A program made the translations under genes and the position numbers. From an uncultured Eubacteriales bacterium (lineage in GTDB: Bacteria > Bacillota > Clostridia > Lachnospirales > Lachnospiraceae): a stretch of DNA of 13,689 nt. The stretch covers positions 1 to 13,689 of the forward strand of contig USSL01000026.1 in NCBI GenBank assembly GCA_900557175.1, in the 5' to 3' direction. Numbering within the stretch: position 1 is the stretch's first letter; each line of letters opens with the position of its first letter. This document shows, in pieces, positions 7,334 through 13,689 of this stretch. The notes under the pieces were generated by a model. It searched no databases and was not told the origin of the DNA. It saw only the letters and a program-made list of their open reading frames with translations.

Positions 7334-8467
7334 ATGAATGTAAAATTTATACTCAGACAGTATGTTAAAACAGCCGTCAACCGGGTGTTTTTGCCAATCG
7401 TTTATAAGCTGTACAGCCGCCGGCCGGTTCGTCGGGGTACAGTGATTTTTGCTGACGGTCATCACCGCGAACTGCCTTACAGTATGGCGCATATGTACGA
7501 CTGTCTTAAGGCAAAGGGGATGAACATAGAGCTGCATTTGTCGGATTTCGGCAGAGATAGCTATGTGCAAAGTGTAAAAGCGATGCTTCGTTTTATGAAA
7601 TCCTATGCGACGGCGGAATATGTATTTTTATGTGATTATTATGTGCCTGCAGGCTCCTGCAGTCGGCGGGACGGCACACAGGTCATTCAGCTTTGGCATG
7701 CCTGCGGTGCTCTGAAGCGTTTCGGCTATGACGCTGCCGATGATATGTCTTCTTTTTATAAAGGAAACTCCATGAAAAATTGTACACTTGTGACAGTCAG
7801 CGCAAAGCTGTGTGAACCGGTTTATGCGAAAGCACTGGGCATTTCGGAATGTGCCGTCAAAGCGCTTGGTGTCAGCCGGACAGACCGATATTTTGACGAG
7901 GCTTACAGGGCAGATTGTGTGCGGCGGTTTTTTGAAGATTGTCCTCAGGCAAAGGGTAAAAGGATTGTTCTTTGGGCGCCGACATTTAGAGGCAATGCAG
8001 GCAATCCGCGCCTTGAGGGAGCAGAAGCTATCAATGAAGTGCAAAAGCGTCTTGGCAATGACTATTTTTTTGTGAAGAAGCTGCACCCTCATTTTGCGGA
8101 CAGTTACGGAGAACCGGTGACAAGCATGCTGACGGAGGAAGTGATGGCGGCGGCCGACGTTCTCGTTACAGATTATTCATCGGTGCTTTTTGATTTTATG
8201 GCGTACAAAAAGCCGGTTGTTTTATTTGCGCCGGATGGCGCAGCCTATGCGTCGGGCAGAGGATTTTATCTTGATTATGCGTCGATACCGGCTTTTCATG
8301 CAAAGACGGCAGATGCACTTATGGAAGCGCTGGAGTGTGCCTGTGCGGGCAGAATGGCAGTGTCTGAGACAGAATATGATGCTTTTTATAATAAATATAT
8401 GGCGCAGTGTGACGGTCATGCCACAGAGCGCATTATACAGGAGGTAATGAAAAATGGCAGAAACTAA
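7334..8467 (+). CDS. CDP-glycerol/CDP-ribitol-type polyol phosphotransferase, copy 1
   Basis: Member of the TagB/TagF/TarL family (Pfam Glyphos_transf), which transfers glycerol or ribitol phosphate from its CDP form to a lipid-linked acceptor at the inner membrane face. The ATG at 7334 is chosen over the GTG one codon before it; both have only a weak AGAGA binding site. The 377-residue protein has family motifs LWHACGALKRFG (His122), LGVSRTD, LWAPTFRGN, KLHPHF (His251), TDYSS at 279-283 and CDGHAT near the end. The length equals that of one-module primase-like TagB and is far below polymerases such as TagF. It lies eight bases after the ATPase gene, and its end overlaps tarI by 14 bases. The donor is inferred to be CDP-ribitol from the adjacent tarI/tarJ; glycerol phosphate cannot be excluded. 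Confidence 0.9.
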   Translation: MNVKFILRQYVKTAVNRVFLPIVYKLYSRRPVRRGTVIFADGHHRELPYSMAHMYDCLKAKGMNIELHLSDFGRDSYVQSVKAMLRFMKSYATAEYVFLCDYYVPAGSCSRRDGTQVIQLWHACGALKRFGYDAADDMSSFYKGNSMKNCTLVTVSAKLCEPVYAKALGISECAVKALGVSRTDRYFDEAYRADCVRRFFEDCPQAKGKRIVLWAPTFRGNAGNPRLEGAEAINEVQKRLGNDYFFVKKLHPHFADSYGEPVTSMLTEEVMAAADVLVTDYSSVLFDFMAYKKPVVLFAPDGAAYASGRGFYLDYASIPAFHAKTADALMEALECACAGRMAVSETEYDAFYNKYMAQCDGHATERIIQEVMKNGRN

Positions 8468-9170
8468 TATTTTCGGCGTTGTGCTTGCCGGAGGCAAGGG
8501 AACAAGAATGGGTAATGTTGAAAAGCCAAAGCAGTTTATGGAAATCGGCGGCAAGCCGATTATGATTCATACGATAGAGAAGTTTGCAGTTTATCCGGAA
8601 TTTGAAAAGATTATTGTACTTTCTCCGAAGCAGTGGATACCGCACACGAGAGATATTATCGCGCGGTATATTAAAAATCATGAAAATATCGTTGTGATTG
8701 AGGGCGGTTCGACGAGAAATGAGACAATTATGAACGCTGTCCGTTATATTGAAAAAAATCATCGTCTGGATGATGACACAATTATTGTGACACATGATTC
8801 TGTAAGACCTTTTGTGACACACCGTATTCTTGAGGAAAATATTTTATATGCAAAGCAGTATGGCGCCACAGATACAGTTATTCCGGCGACAGATACGATT
8901 GTGGAAAGTCTTGAGGGCGGATGTATTACAAATATACCGGACAGATCAGTCATGTATCAGGGACAGACGCCGCAGAGCTTTCACGCAAAGAAGCTGAGAG
9001 AACTTTATGAGGCGCTCACCGATGAGGAGAAAGAAATTTTGACAGATGCCTGCAAGATTCTTGTAATGAAAGGTGAGAAAGTGCATTTAGTTGATGGCGA
9101 AGTCTTTAACATTAAAATTACTTATCCGTATGATATACGGGTGGCAAAATCAATCTTGGGAGGCGTATAA
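8454..9170 (+). CDS. tarI: Ribitol-5-phosphate cytidylyltransferase TarI
   Basis: Joins CTP and D-ribitol 5-phosphate to give CDP-ribitol and pyrophosphate in the cytosol. AGGAGG at 8439-8444 lies nine bases before the ATG, and the first 14 bases overlap the previous gene. The 238-residue protein fits the family length. It has the nucleotide-binding loop LAGGKGTRMG, the PKQF lysine (Lys26), THDSVRPF with Asp115, YQGQTPQSF, and NIKITYPYD at 219-227 near the end. IspD of isoprenoid synthesis shares this fold. The MYQGQTPQSF and TDACKI segments, and tarJ starting three bases downstream, clearly favour TarI. It supplies the donor for the flanking phosphotransferases. Confidence 0.95.
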   Translation: MAETNIFGVVLAGGKGTRMGNVEKPKQFMEIGGKPIMIHTIEKFAVYPEFEKIIVLSPKQWIPHTRDIIARYIKNHENIVVIEGGSTRNETIMNAVRYIEKNHRLDDDTIIVTHDSVRPFVTHRILEENILYAKQYGATDTVIPATDTIVESLEGGCITNIPDRSVMYQGQTPQSFHAKKLRELYEALTDEEKEILTDACKILVMKGEKVHLVDGEVFNIKITYPYDIRVAKSILGGV

Positions 9171-9173
9171 GTT

Positions 9174-10199
9174 ATGCTGAATACAGTTTACCAGTTAAAA
9201 AAGCCGAGACAGTTTGAAGTCTGCTTTAAGGATATCGACTGTGACGAAAATCATGTGCTTGTGCGTCCGACTTATCTTTCAATCTGTAATGCGGACCAGC
9301 GTTATTATCAGGGAACACGGGCGGAGGATGTGCTCCGGAAGAAGCTTCCTATGGCGCTGATCCATGAAGGTGTCGGCAAGGTTGTCTATGATCCGACGGG
9401 AACTTTTGAGATCGGCGATGCGGTTGTGATGATACCGAATCTTCCTGAGGAGTCAGACAGTGTGATCGCAGAAAATTATTTGCGTTCAAGTAAGTTCAGA
9501 GGCAGCGGCACGGACGGCTTTTTACAGGAATATATTCTGACGGTGCCTGACAGACTTGTAAAACTGCCGGAAGATATCAATATGCATGTGGCGGCGTTTA
9601 CGGAGCTTGTCAGCGTCAGCTACCATACAATATGCCGGTTTTTAAGAATGGCCCATGAGCGGCGTGATCGCATCGGCGTTTGGGGTGATGGAAATCTTGG
9701 CTATATTACGTCACTTTTACTGACAAAGCTTTGCCCTGAGACAGAAATTTATGTATTTGGCGTCAATGAGGAAAAACTTGCGGACTTTACGTTTGCCAGT
9801 CAGACATTTTTAGTGACGCAGGATTTTGGCGATTTAACATTTGATCATGCATTTGAATGTGTCGGCGGCGGCGGTGCGCCAAAGGCAATTAATCAGATTA
9901 TTGATTACATTAAACCTGAAGGGACGATTGCCATTATGGGTGTGTCTGAGGATTTGGCGCCGATTAATACCCGGATGGTGCTTGAGAAAGGACTGCGGAT
10001 TTTCGGAAGCAGCAGAAGCGGCAGGGAGGACTTTGCAGGACTTATAGAGCTTTATAAAAAACATCCCGATATTCCGAATTATCTTGAAAATATTGTCGGC
10101 TCACAGATCAGAGTGCGCAGCATTGCCGACATCGCGGCAGCTTTTGAAACGGATATCCATAAGCTGATTGGAAAGACAATTATGGTGTGGGATAAATAA
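9174..10199 (+). CDS. tarJ: Ribulose-5-phosphate reductase TarJ
   Basis: Zinc-dependent medium-chain dehydrogenase that reduces D-ribulose 5-phosphate to D-ribitol 5-phosphate with NADPH, feeding TarI. GGGAGG lies ten bases before the ATG, inside the end of tarI. The 341-residue length matches TarJ. Visible family signatures are VYQLKKPRQFEV at the start and SICNADQRYYQG. Cys38, His64 and Glu65 (in HEGVG) and Glu144 are the likely zinc-site residues. The dinucleotide-binding loop GVWGDGNLG is at 168-176, followed by TFDHAFECVGG and FGSSRSG. All of these match staphylococcal-type TarJ as I recall it. A tarI-tarJ pair is the standard CDP-ribitol module, so ribitol phosphate is the best-supported building block of the polymer. 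Confidence 0.95.
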   Translation: MLNTVYQLKKPRQFEVCFKDIDCDENHVLVRPTYLSICNADQRYYQGTRAEDVLRKKLPMALIHEGVGKVVYDPTGTFEIGDAVVMIPNLPEESDSVIAENYLRSSKFRGSGTDGFLQEYILTVPDRLVKLPEDINMHVAAFTELVSVSYHTICRFLRMAHERRDRIGVWGDGNLGYITSLLLTKLCPETEIYVFGVNEEKLADFTFASQTFLVTQDFGDLTFDHAFECVGGGGAPKAINQIIDYIKPEGTIAIMGVSEDLAPINTRMVLEKGLRIFGSSRSGREDFAGLIELYKKHPDIPNYLENIVGSQIRVRSIADIAAAFETDIHKLIGKTIMVWDK

Positions 10200-10219
10200 A
10201 AATTTACTGGAGGCAAGTG

Positions 10220-11422
10220 ATGAAATTACTGCGATGGATTTTGAAAAAGACAGGCTTGAATAAATATGTGAATAAGATGATGAAGCCGCTGTTATTTAAA
10301 AAGATTTATCCGAGATATTACAAAAAGAGAGCCAAAAAGCCAATGAATGAAAAAAAAGTCGTTTTTATCGAAGTTCGCTTTGATGAGGTGACAGATAATT
10401 TTAAATTAATTTATGAACGTCTTGAGGCAATGGGCTATGAAATTTCAGTATGTTATCTGCGAAATATTGTGCCGGGAAGAAAGGCATATATTAAACGCTG
10501 TCTGAATATGCTTGCGGAAATTGCTGATGCGCATTATGTCTTTTTGAATGATGCCTGTGACGTGACAAGCTGCATTGATATGCGTAAAGAGACTGTGCTT
10601 ACGCAAGTATGGCATGGCTGCGGTGCTTTTAAAAAATTCGGTATGAGTACGGCGGAAAAGATTTTTGGGGCTGACAGAGAAACGCTGGAGAAATATCCGA
10701 ATTACAGAAATTTGGATTATGTGACAGTCAGCAGTCCTGAGGTTGTGTGGGCTTATGAAGAAGCAATGAATTTTAAACATGAGGATCACATTGTACGTCC
10801 TGTCGGCGTCAGCAGAACAGATATTTTCTACGATGATGGCTTTAAGCGCCGTGCGGCAGATAAGCTTAAGGAAGTTTTTCCTCAGAGTGAGGGGAAAAAG
10901 GTCATTTTATATGCGCCGACCTTCAGGGGCAGAGTAAAAAAAGCAGCAAGTCCAAGAAGACTTGATATTGGTTATTTAAAGGCTCTGCTTGGCGATGATT
11001 ATGTTCTTGTGATTAAGCATCATCCTTTTGTAAAAAAACCGCCGGTTGTTCCTGAGGAACATGCGGATTTTGCACTTGATGTAACAAAGCTTATGGAGAT
11101 TGACGAACTGCTTTGTGTCAGTGATATTTGCATTTCCGATTATTCGTCGCTCGTATTTGAATATGCGCTTTTTGAAAAGCCGATGCTCTTTTTTGCCTAT
11201 GATCTGGAGAATTATTTTGACTGGAGAGGCTTTTATTATGAGTATGAGGAATTGGCGCCGGGGCCGGTTGTGACAACGAATAAGGAAATTGTTTCGTATA
11301 TAAGACAATATGAGAAGCATTTTGACAGTACAAGAGTCCATCAATTTAAGGAGAAGTTTATGAGTGCCTGTGATGGCCATGCGACGGATAAAATACTGAA
11401 AATGATAGGAATTACTGAATAA
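10220..11422 (+). CDS. CDP-glycerol/CDP-ribitol-type polyol phosphotransferase, copy 2
   Basis: Second TagB/TagF/TarL-family enzyme and last gene of the operon. The ATG at 10220 has GGAGG six bases upstream; a GTG one codon earlier is too close. The 400-residue protein starts with a strongly basic, partly hydrophobic stretch (positive charges in the first 45 residues) that could hold it to acidic membrane lipids. Family motifs are VWHGCGAFKKFG (His132), VGVSRTD, LYAPTFRG, IKHHPF (His267, His268), SDYSS at 306-310, RGFYYEY and CDGHAT. It is a diverged paralogue of the first copy, with the more canonical WHG form of the first motif (copy 1 has WHA). It starts 20 bases after tarJ. One copy may prime and the other extend; which does which cannot be told. 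Confidence 0.91.
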   Translation: MKLLRWILKKTGLNKYVNKMMKPLLFKKIYPRYYKKRAKKPMNEKKVVFIEVRFDEVTDNFKLIYERLEAMGYEISVCYLRNIVPGRKAYIKRCLNMLAEIADAHYVFLNDACDVTSCIDMRKETVLTQVWHGCGAFKKFGMSTAEKIFGADRETLEKYPNYRNLDYVTVSSPEVVWAYEEAMNFKHEDHIVRPVGVSRTDIFYDDGFKRRAADKLKEVFPQSEGKKVILYAPTFRGRVKKAASPRRLDIGYLKALLGDDYVLVIKHHPFVKKPPVVPEEHADFALDVTKLMEIDELLCVSDICISDYSSLVFEYALFEKPMLFFAYDLENYFDWRGFYYEYEELAPGPVVTTNKEIVSYIRQYEKHFDSTRVHQFKEKFMSACDGHATDKILKMIGITE

Positions 11423-11434
11423 CCGTTTAGTTTT

Positions 11435-11455
11435 AACGATATTTCAGCGTTTTTT
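11435..11455 (+). terminator. Weak candidate terminator at the end of the operon
   Basis: AACG at 11435-11438 can pair with CGTT at 11448-11451 and is followed by four T residues. Four pairs are too few for confidence. No better hairpin was found between the operon end and the next promoter, so some read-through into the second LCP gene is plausible. Confidence 0.25.
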
Positions 11456-11467
11456 AAGATTTAAGCC

Positions 11468-11497
11468 TTTACTTTTTTAAGACTTTGGGCGTATAAT
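11468..11497 (+). promoter_or_regulatory. Promoter of the second (broken) LCP gene
   Basis: TTTACT at 11468-11473, an 18-base spacer and a perfect TATAAT at 11492-11497. Transcription should begin near 11504, three bases before the leader palindrome. The next gene starts 66 bases after the -10 box. Confidence 0.6.
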
Positions 11498-11506
11498 TTA
11501 AGGATG

Positions 11507-11526
11507 TCGGATAAATGATTATCCGA
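11507..11526 (+). promoter_or_regulatory. Perfect inverted repeat in the leader of the second LCP gene
   Basis: TCGGATAA at 11507-11514 and TTATCCGA at 11519-11526 are exact inverted copies around a four-base ATGA loop. The left arm starts 15 bases after the start of the -10 box, the same distance as in the operon leader at 3534, although the sequence differs. There is no T run after it and it precedes the gene, so it is not a terminator. Confidence 0.6.
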
Positions 11527-11562
11527 GATATTGTATGAGATGAATCACAAAAGAGGTGCATT

Positions 11563-12276
11563 ATGAACGATAATAATTATACGCCGGAACGAAGGAAACG
11601 GCCGCGCCCGACACAGGGACAGCAAGGCGGCAGACGCCCGGATGGTTATGGGAGAGGCGATGACTATTACCGCGACAGCCGTGGACAACAGAGTCATCAG
11701 CGCAATGTGCGCCGCACACAAAGTGCCGGTTCCGGAAATCACAGACATGATGATTACTATGATACAGGCCGTCGCCAAAGTCAGCAGCGGCATGTGCAGA
11801 ATGACGATTATCAGAGAAATCCAAAGAAGAAAAAGAACAGACATACATTTGGAAAGGTTATTGCAATCATACAGGCAATTTTATCACTGCTTGTGCTCGG
11901 TGTACTTTTTATATTAAATGTACTTCCGGAAACATACCTTATATTAATTGCTGTTGTGCTTGCTATTTTGTGGGTATTTTCATTTTTCTCGCAGTTTACG
12001 CGTATGAGCCATATTCCGGGAAAAATAGAATCCATTATTGTCAGTCTTATTCTTGTTGTCGGCAGTTATTATTTGCTGATTACACAAAATATGCTTTCAC
12101 AGATTACAGATATTGGTTATACGGTTGATAATTTTGTAGTGCTTGTGCTTAAGGATGATCCGGCGCAGTCGCTTCAGGATGCAGCCGGGTATACTTTTGG
12201 CGTGCAAAAGACTTTTAATTCACAAAAACTGGATAAAGCAGTTCAGAACTTTGGCGATAAGGCCGGAGGACAGTAA
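11563..12276 (+). CDS. N-terminal fragment of the second LCP protein: disordered tail plus three helices
   Basis: As read without correction this gives 237 residues. Residues 1-95 are a polar, Arg/Gln/Asp/Tyr-rich tail with a repeated DDYY...QS.QR.V pattern (about 33-50 and 63-79), ending in a basic PKKKKNRH segment. Three predicted membrane helices follow at about 98-120, 122-142 and 157-176, then the start of the extracytoplasmic extra domain (DNFVVLVLKDD, then YTFGVQKTF). The fragment ends in that domain, before any LCP catalytic motif. If translated it would be an inert membrane anchor. The intact LCP paralogue has the same three helices but only a short basic tail. Confidence 0.7.
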   Translation: MNDNNYTPERRKRPRPTQGQQGGRRPDGYGRGDDYYRDSRGQQSHQRNVRRTQSAGSGNHRHDDYYDTGRRQSQQRHVQNDDYQRNPKKKKNRHTFGKVIAIIQAILSLLVLGVLFILNVLPETYLILIAVVLAILWVFSFFSQFTRMSHIPGKIESIIVSLILVVGSYYLLITQNMLSQITDIGYTVDNFVVLVLKDDPAQSLQDAAGYTFGVQKTFNSQKLDKAVQNFGDKAGGQ

Positions 12277-12464
12277 GCTATGACAGTCTTCAGACACAGA
12301 TTCAGGCGCTTTATGACGGCAATGTCGGTGCAATTATTTACAATGAGGACTTTAAAGACAGTGTATCTGAAATTTATCCGAATTTTGAGACAGACACAAG
12401 AAAGCTTGATAATATTGAAATTAAAACAGAGGTAGAAACTGAAGAAGCGACAACGGATGTAGAT

Positions 12465-13256
12465 GTGACAGAGCAGCCATTCAGTGTTTATATCAGCGGT
12501 AATGACAGCTATGGTTCTGTCGATGTACAGGGCCGGAGCGATGTCAATATTGTCATTTATGTGAATCCAAAGACAAAACAGATTTTACAGGTGACTACAC
12601 CGCGTGATTACTATGTGGAATTTCCGAATGTGACGGATGGCGTGAAAGATAAGCTGACACATTCCGGTATTCATGGCATCCAGTGTTCGATGGATACGAT
12701 GGAAAGTATTTACGGACAGGAAATTGATTATTATGCCCGTGTTAATTTTACATCTCTGATTAAGATGGTTGATGCTTTGGGCGGTATTGATGTCAATGCG
12801 GATTATGCATTTAATACATTTGACGGCAAGAGCTTTGTACAGGGAATCAATCATCTCAACGGCGAGGATGCGCTTTCATTTTCAAGAGAGAGAAAGAGCC
12901 TGCCAAATGGTGATTTTGACCGAGGACGTCATCAGCAGCTTGTGCTTGAGGCAATGATTCAGAAGGCAATGTCTCCGGCAATACTTACAAGCTATGCCGG
13001 CATTATGGCAAGTCTTCAGGACAGCTTTGTGACAAGTATGCCGTCAAGTGATATTACAAGTCTTGTGAAGCTGATGCTTAAGGATGGCAGCGGCTGGAAT
13101 ATGGTGAAGGCAAGTGCCGAAGGTACAGGCGCAACGGATTACTGTTATTCACTTGGTCAGTCAGCATCGGTTGTTGTGCCGGATGAAGATTCTGTGGCGC
13201 GGATTAAAGCCCAGATTCAGGCACTTTACGACGGAGAGATTTTGACACAGCAGTAA
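12465..13256 (+). CDS. C-terminal fragment of the second LCP protein: catalytic LCP domain
   Basis: The frame is open from 12261, and GTG at 12465 is merely the first start-type codon; it has no ribosome binding site, so separate translation is doubtful. The 263-residue piece carries the whole LCP domain: PFSVYISG, GRSDVN, TTPRDYYVEFP, KLTHSGIHG, MVDALGGIDV, ALSFSRER and the canonical NGDFDRGRHQQ with both Arg residues kept. It has no signal or helix, so alone it would stay in the cytosol, away from its lipid-linked substrate. Similarity to the intact LCP protein covers the full length, including the MSPAIL..YAGI and ITSLVK segments. Confidence 0.65.
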   Translation: MTEQPFSVYISGNDSYGSVDVQGRSDVNIVIYVNPKTKQILQVTTPRDYYVEFPNVTDGVKDKLTHSGIHGIQCSMDTMESIYGQEIDYYARVNFTSLIKMVDALGGIDVNADYAFNTFDGKSFVQGINHLNGEDALSFSRERKSLPNGDFDRGRHQQLVLEAMIQKAMSPAILTSYAGIMASLQDSFVTSMPSSDITSLVKLMLKDGSGWNMVKASAEGTGATDYCYSLGQSASVVVPDEDSVARIKAQIQALYDGEILTQQ

Positions 13257-13258
13257 TT

Positions 13259-13288
13259 TTGTCAAAATAAAAAAATAACTGGTAACTT
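13259..13288 (+). promoter_or_regulatory. Possible promoter of the right-edge gene
   Basis: TTGTCA at 13259-13264 is a good -35 box. TAACTT at 13283-13288, 18 bases on, is a poor -10 box. The predicted start would fall at the foot of the hairpin at 13294. Weak evidence; the gene could also be reached by read-through. Confidence 0.3.
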
Positions 13289-13293
13289 TATGG

Positions 13294-13331
13294 CCTGCAA
13301 TTATGATTTCATGATTGCAGGTCATTGTTTT
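13294..13331 (+). terminator. Hairpin between the second LCP gene and the right-edge gene
   Basis: CCTGCAAT at 13294-13301 and ATTGCAGG at 13314-13321 are perfect inverted copies, with an inner ATG/CAT pairing above them. The following TCATTGTTTT is only a weak T tract, and the next start codon is 27 bases away. It may end the LCP transcript, or be a leader hairpin of the next gene like those in the other leaders. Confidence 0.5.
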
Positions 13332-13347
13332 GAGAAAGGAACTTTAA

Positions 13348-13689
13348 ATGAGAAAAGTATCTGCTAAAAATATATGGACAGCGGCAGTGTTTGTACTGAC
13401 ACCGCTGACGGCATTTTATCTGATGCAGTTTGTGCTTGGCGGCTGGTTTTGGGAATATGGAGCAGGTGTTGTGCTTGCAAATTACATATGTATCGGCGCT
13501 GTTTATTTTTTATTATGCGCGCTGACAAATCACATTGTCGTATGTTCAATTATTGTGAATGTGCTTTGTGTCATATGGGGCTGCGCCAATGCTTTTATCT
13601 CTGTTTTCAGAGGAACGCCGGTACTTCCGTGGGATTTTACAGCATTGAATACGGCGCTGGCTGTCGCCGATAATTATAAATTTGTGCCG
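13348..13689 (+). CDS. Probable LTA-synthase-type phosphoglycerol transferase, membrane N-terminus (3' partial)
   Basis: Only 114 residues are in the window, and the frame runs off the right edge. AAAGGA lies seven bases before the ATG. Three predicted membrane helices lie at about 10-31, 36-60 and 63-86, followed by FRGTPVLPWDF and DNYKF. That motif after the N-terminal helices is typical of the LTA synthase / alkaline-phosphatase-superfamily proteins of Clostridia, whose extracellular domain polymerises glycerol phosphate from phosphatidylglycerol. The catalytic domain, with its metal-binding residues and Thr nucleophile, is outside the window, so this call rests on the short motif and on the teichoic-acid context. 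Another polytopic membrane protein cannot be excluded. Confidence 0.6.
   Translation, partial: MRKVSAKNIWTAAVFVLTPLTAFYLMQFVLGGWFWEYGAGVVLANYICIGAVYFLLCALTNHIVVCSIIVNVLCVIWGCANAFISVFRGTPVLPWDFTALNTALAVADNYKFVP

Larger units (their letters stand above)
11563..13256 (+). pseudogene. Second LCP family ligase gene, frameshifted
   Basis: The two halves are consecutive parts of one LCP protein, in different frames. The first frame runs from the ATG at 11563 (AGAGGTG just upstream) to a TAA at 12274. The next frame back is open from 12261 and continues the homology to the end at 13256. Alignment with the intact LCP gene upstream shows the switch at GGAGGACAG near 12265-12273. Adding one A (GGA GGA ACA GTA AGC TAT) restores an unbroken reading of about 564 residues, through ALYDGNVGAIIYNED to the LCP domain. 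No slippery heptamer is visible, so programmed frameshifting is unlikely. It is either a one-base deletion or a sequence error. Promoter, binding site and all LCP motifs look intact, so any inactivation would be recent. Confidence 0.82.

Noticed and set aside
7628..8092. 154-codon minus-strand open frame inside the first polyol phosphotransferase
   Set aside because: It is wholly inside a gene with clear family motifs and has an unrecognisable, low-quality translation; a shadow frame.
8454..9170. IspD (isoprenoid pathway) instead of TarI
   Set aside because: The fold is shared, but the TQG-like MYQGQTPQSF, TDACKI and NIKITYPYD segments and the adjacent tarJ fit TarI much better.
12261..12276. 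Programmed -1 frameshifting in the second LCP gene
   Set aside because: No X XXY YYZ slippery heptamer is present, no clear downstream stem was found, and the intact paralogue is read in one frame.
12465..12467. Separate translation start for the C-terminal LCP fragment
   Set aside because: The GTG has no Shine-Dalgarno sequence, homology continues upstream of it in the same frame, and the product would lack any membrane anchor.

Overview
The window is 13.7 kb of moderately low-GC DNA. All credible genes lie on the + strand and almost all have strong AGGAGG-type ribosome binding sites. Protein styles point to an anaerobic Firmicute of the Lachnospiraceae type: three-helix LCP proteins, a DUF4214 plus NlpC/P60 wall hydrolase, and TarI/TarJ orthologues. 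The family-level guess is inference; no rRNA or other marker gene is present.

Layout. (1) Positions 2-1576 hold the 3' part of a large secreted wall hydrolase with DUF4214 modules, a peptidoglycan-binding domain and an NlpC/P60 domain, followed by a strong terminator. (2) 1766-3367 is an intact LytR-CpsA-Psr (LCP) ligase as its own transcription unit, closed by a strong terminator at 3395-3450. (3) 3595-11422 is a tightly packed eight-gene operon with its own promoter: polyprenyl glycosylphosphotransferase, family 2 glycosyltransferase, ABC-2 permease, ABC ATPase, a CDP-glycerol/CDP-ribitol-type polyol phosphotransferase, TarI, TarJ, and a second polyol phosphotransferase. (4) 11563-13256 is a second LCP gene broken by an apparent one-base deletion near 12270. 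(5) From 13348 to the right edge is the membrane N-terminus of a probable LTA-synthase-type phosphoglycerol transferase.

The genes fit one pathway. TarJ reduces ribulose 5-phosphate to ribitol 5-phosphate and TarI activates it to CDP-ribitol. The phosphotransferase and the single GT2 build a lipid-linked sugar primer, and the two polyol phosphotransferases add polyol phosphate. The ABC pair exports the product and LCP proteins attach it to peptidoglycan. The result would be a wall-teichoic-acid-like polymer started by a capsule-type (WbaP/CpsE-like) phosphotransferase; no TagO or TagA homologue is present in the window.

The points most worth a second look are the frameshifted LCP gene, an extra solute-binding-protein-like extracytoplasmic domain in both LCP proteins, an inverted repeat right at the predicted start of each transcription unit, and the hybrid capsule/teichoic make-up of the operon. 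No tRNA, rRNA, CRISPR array, insertion sequence or recognisable riboswitch was seen. No gene-free stretch exceeds about 230 bases.
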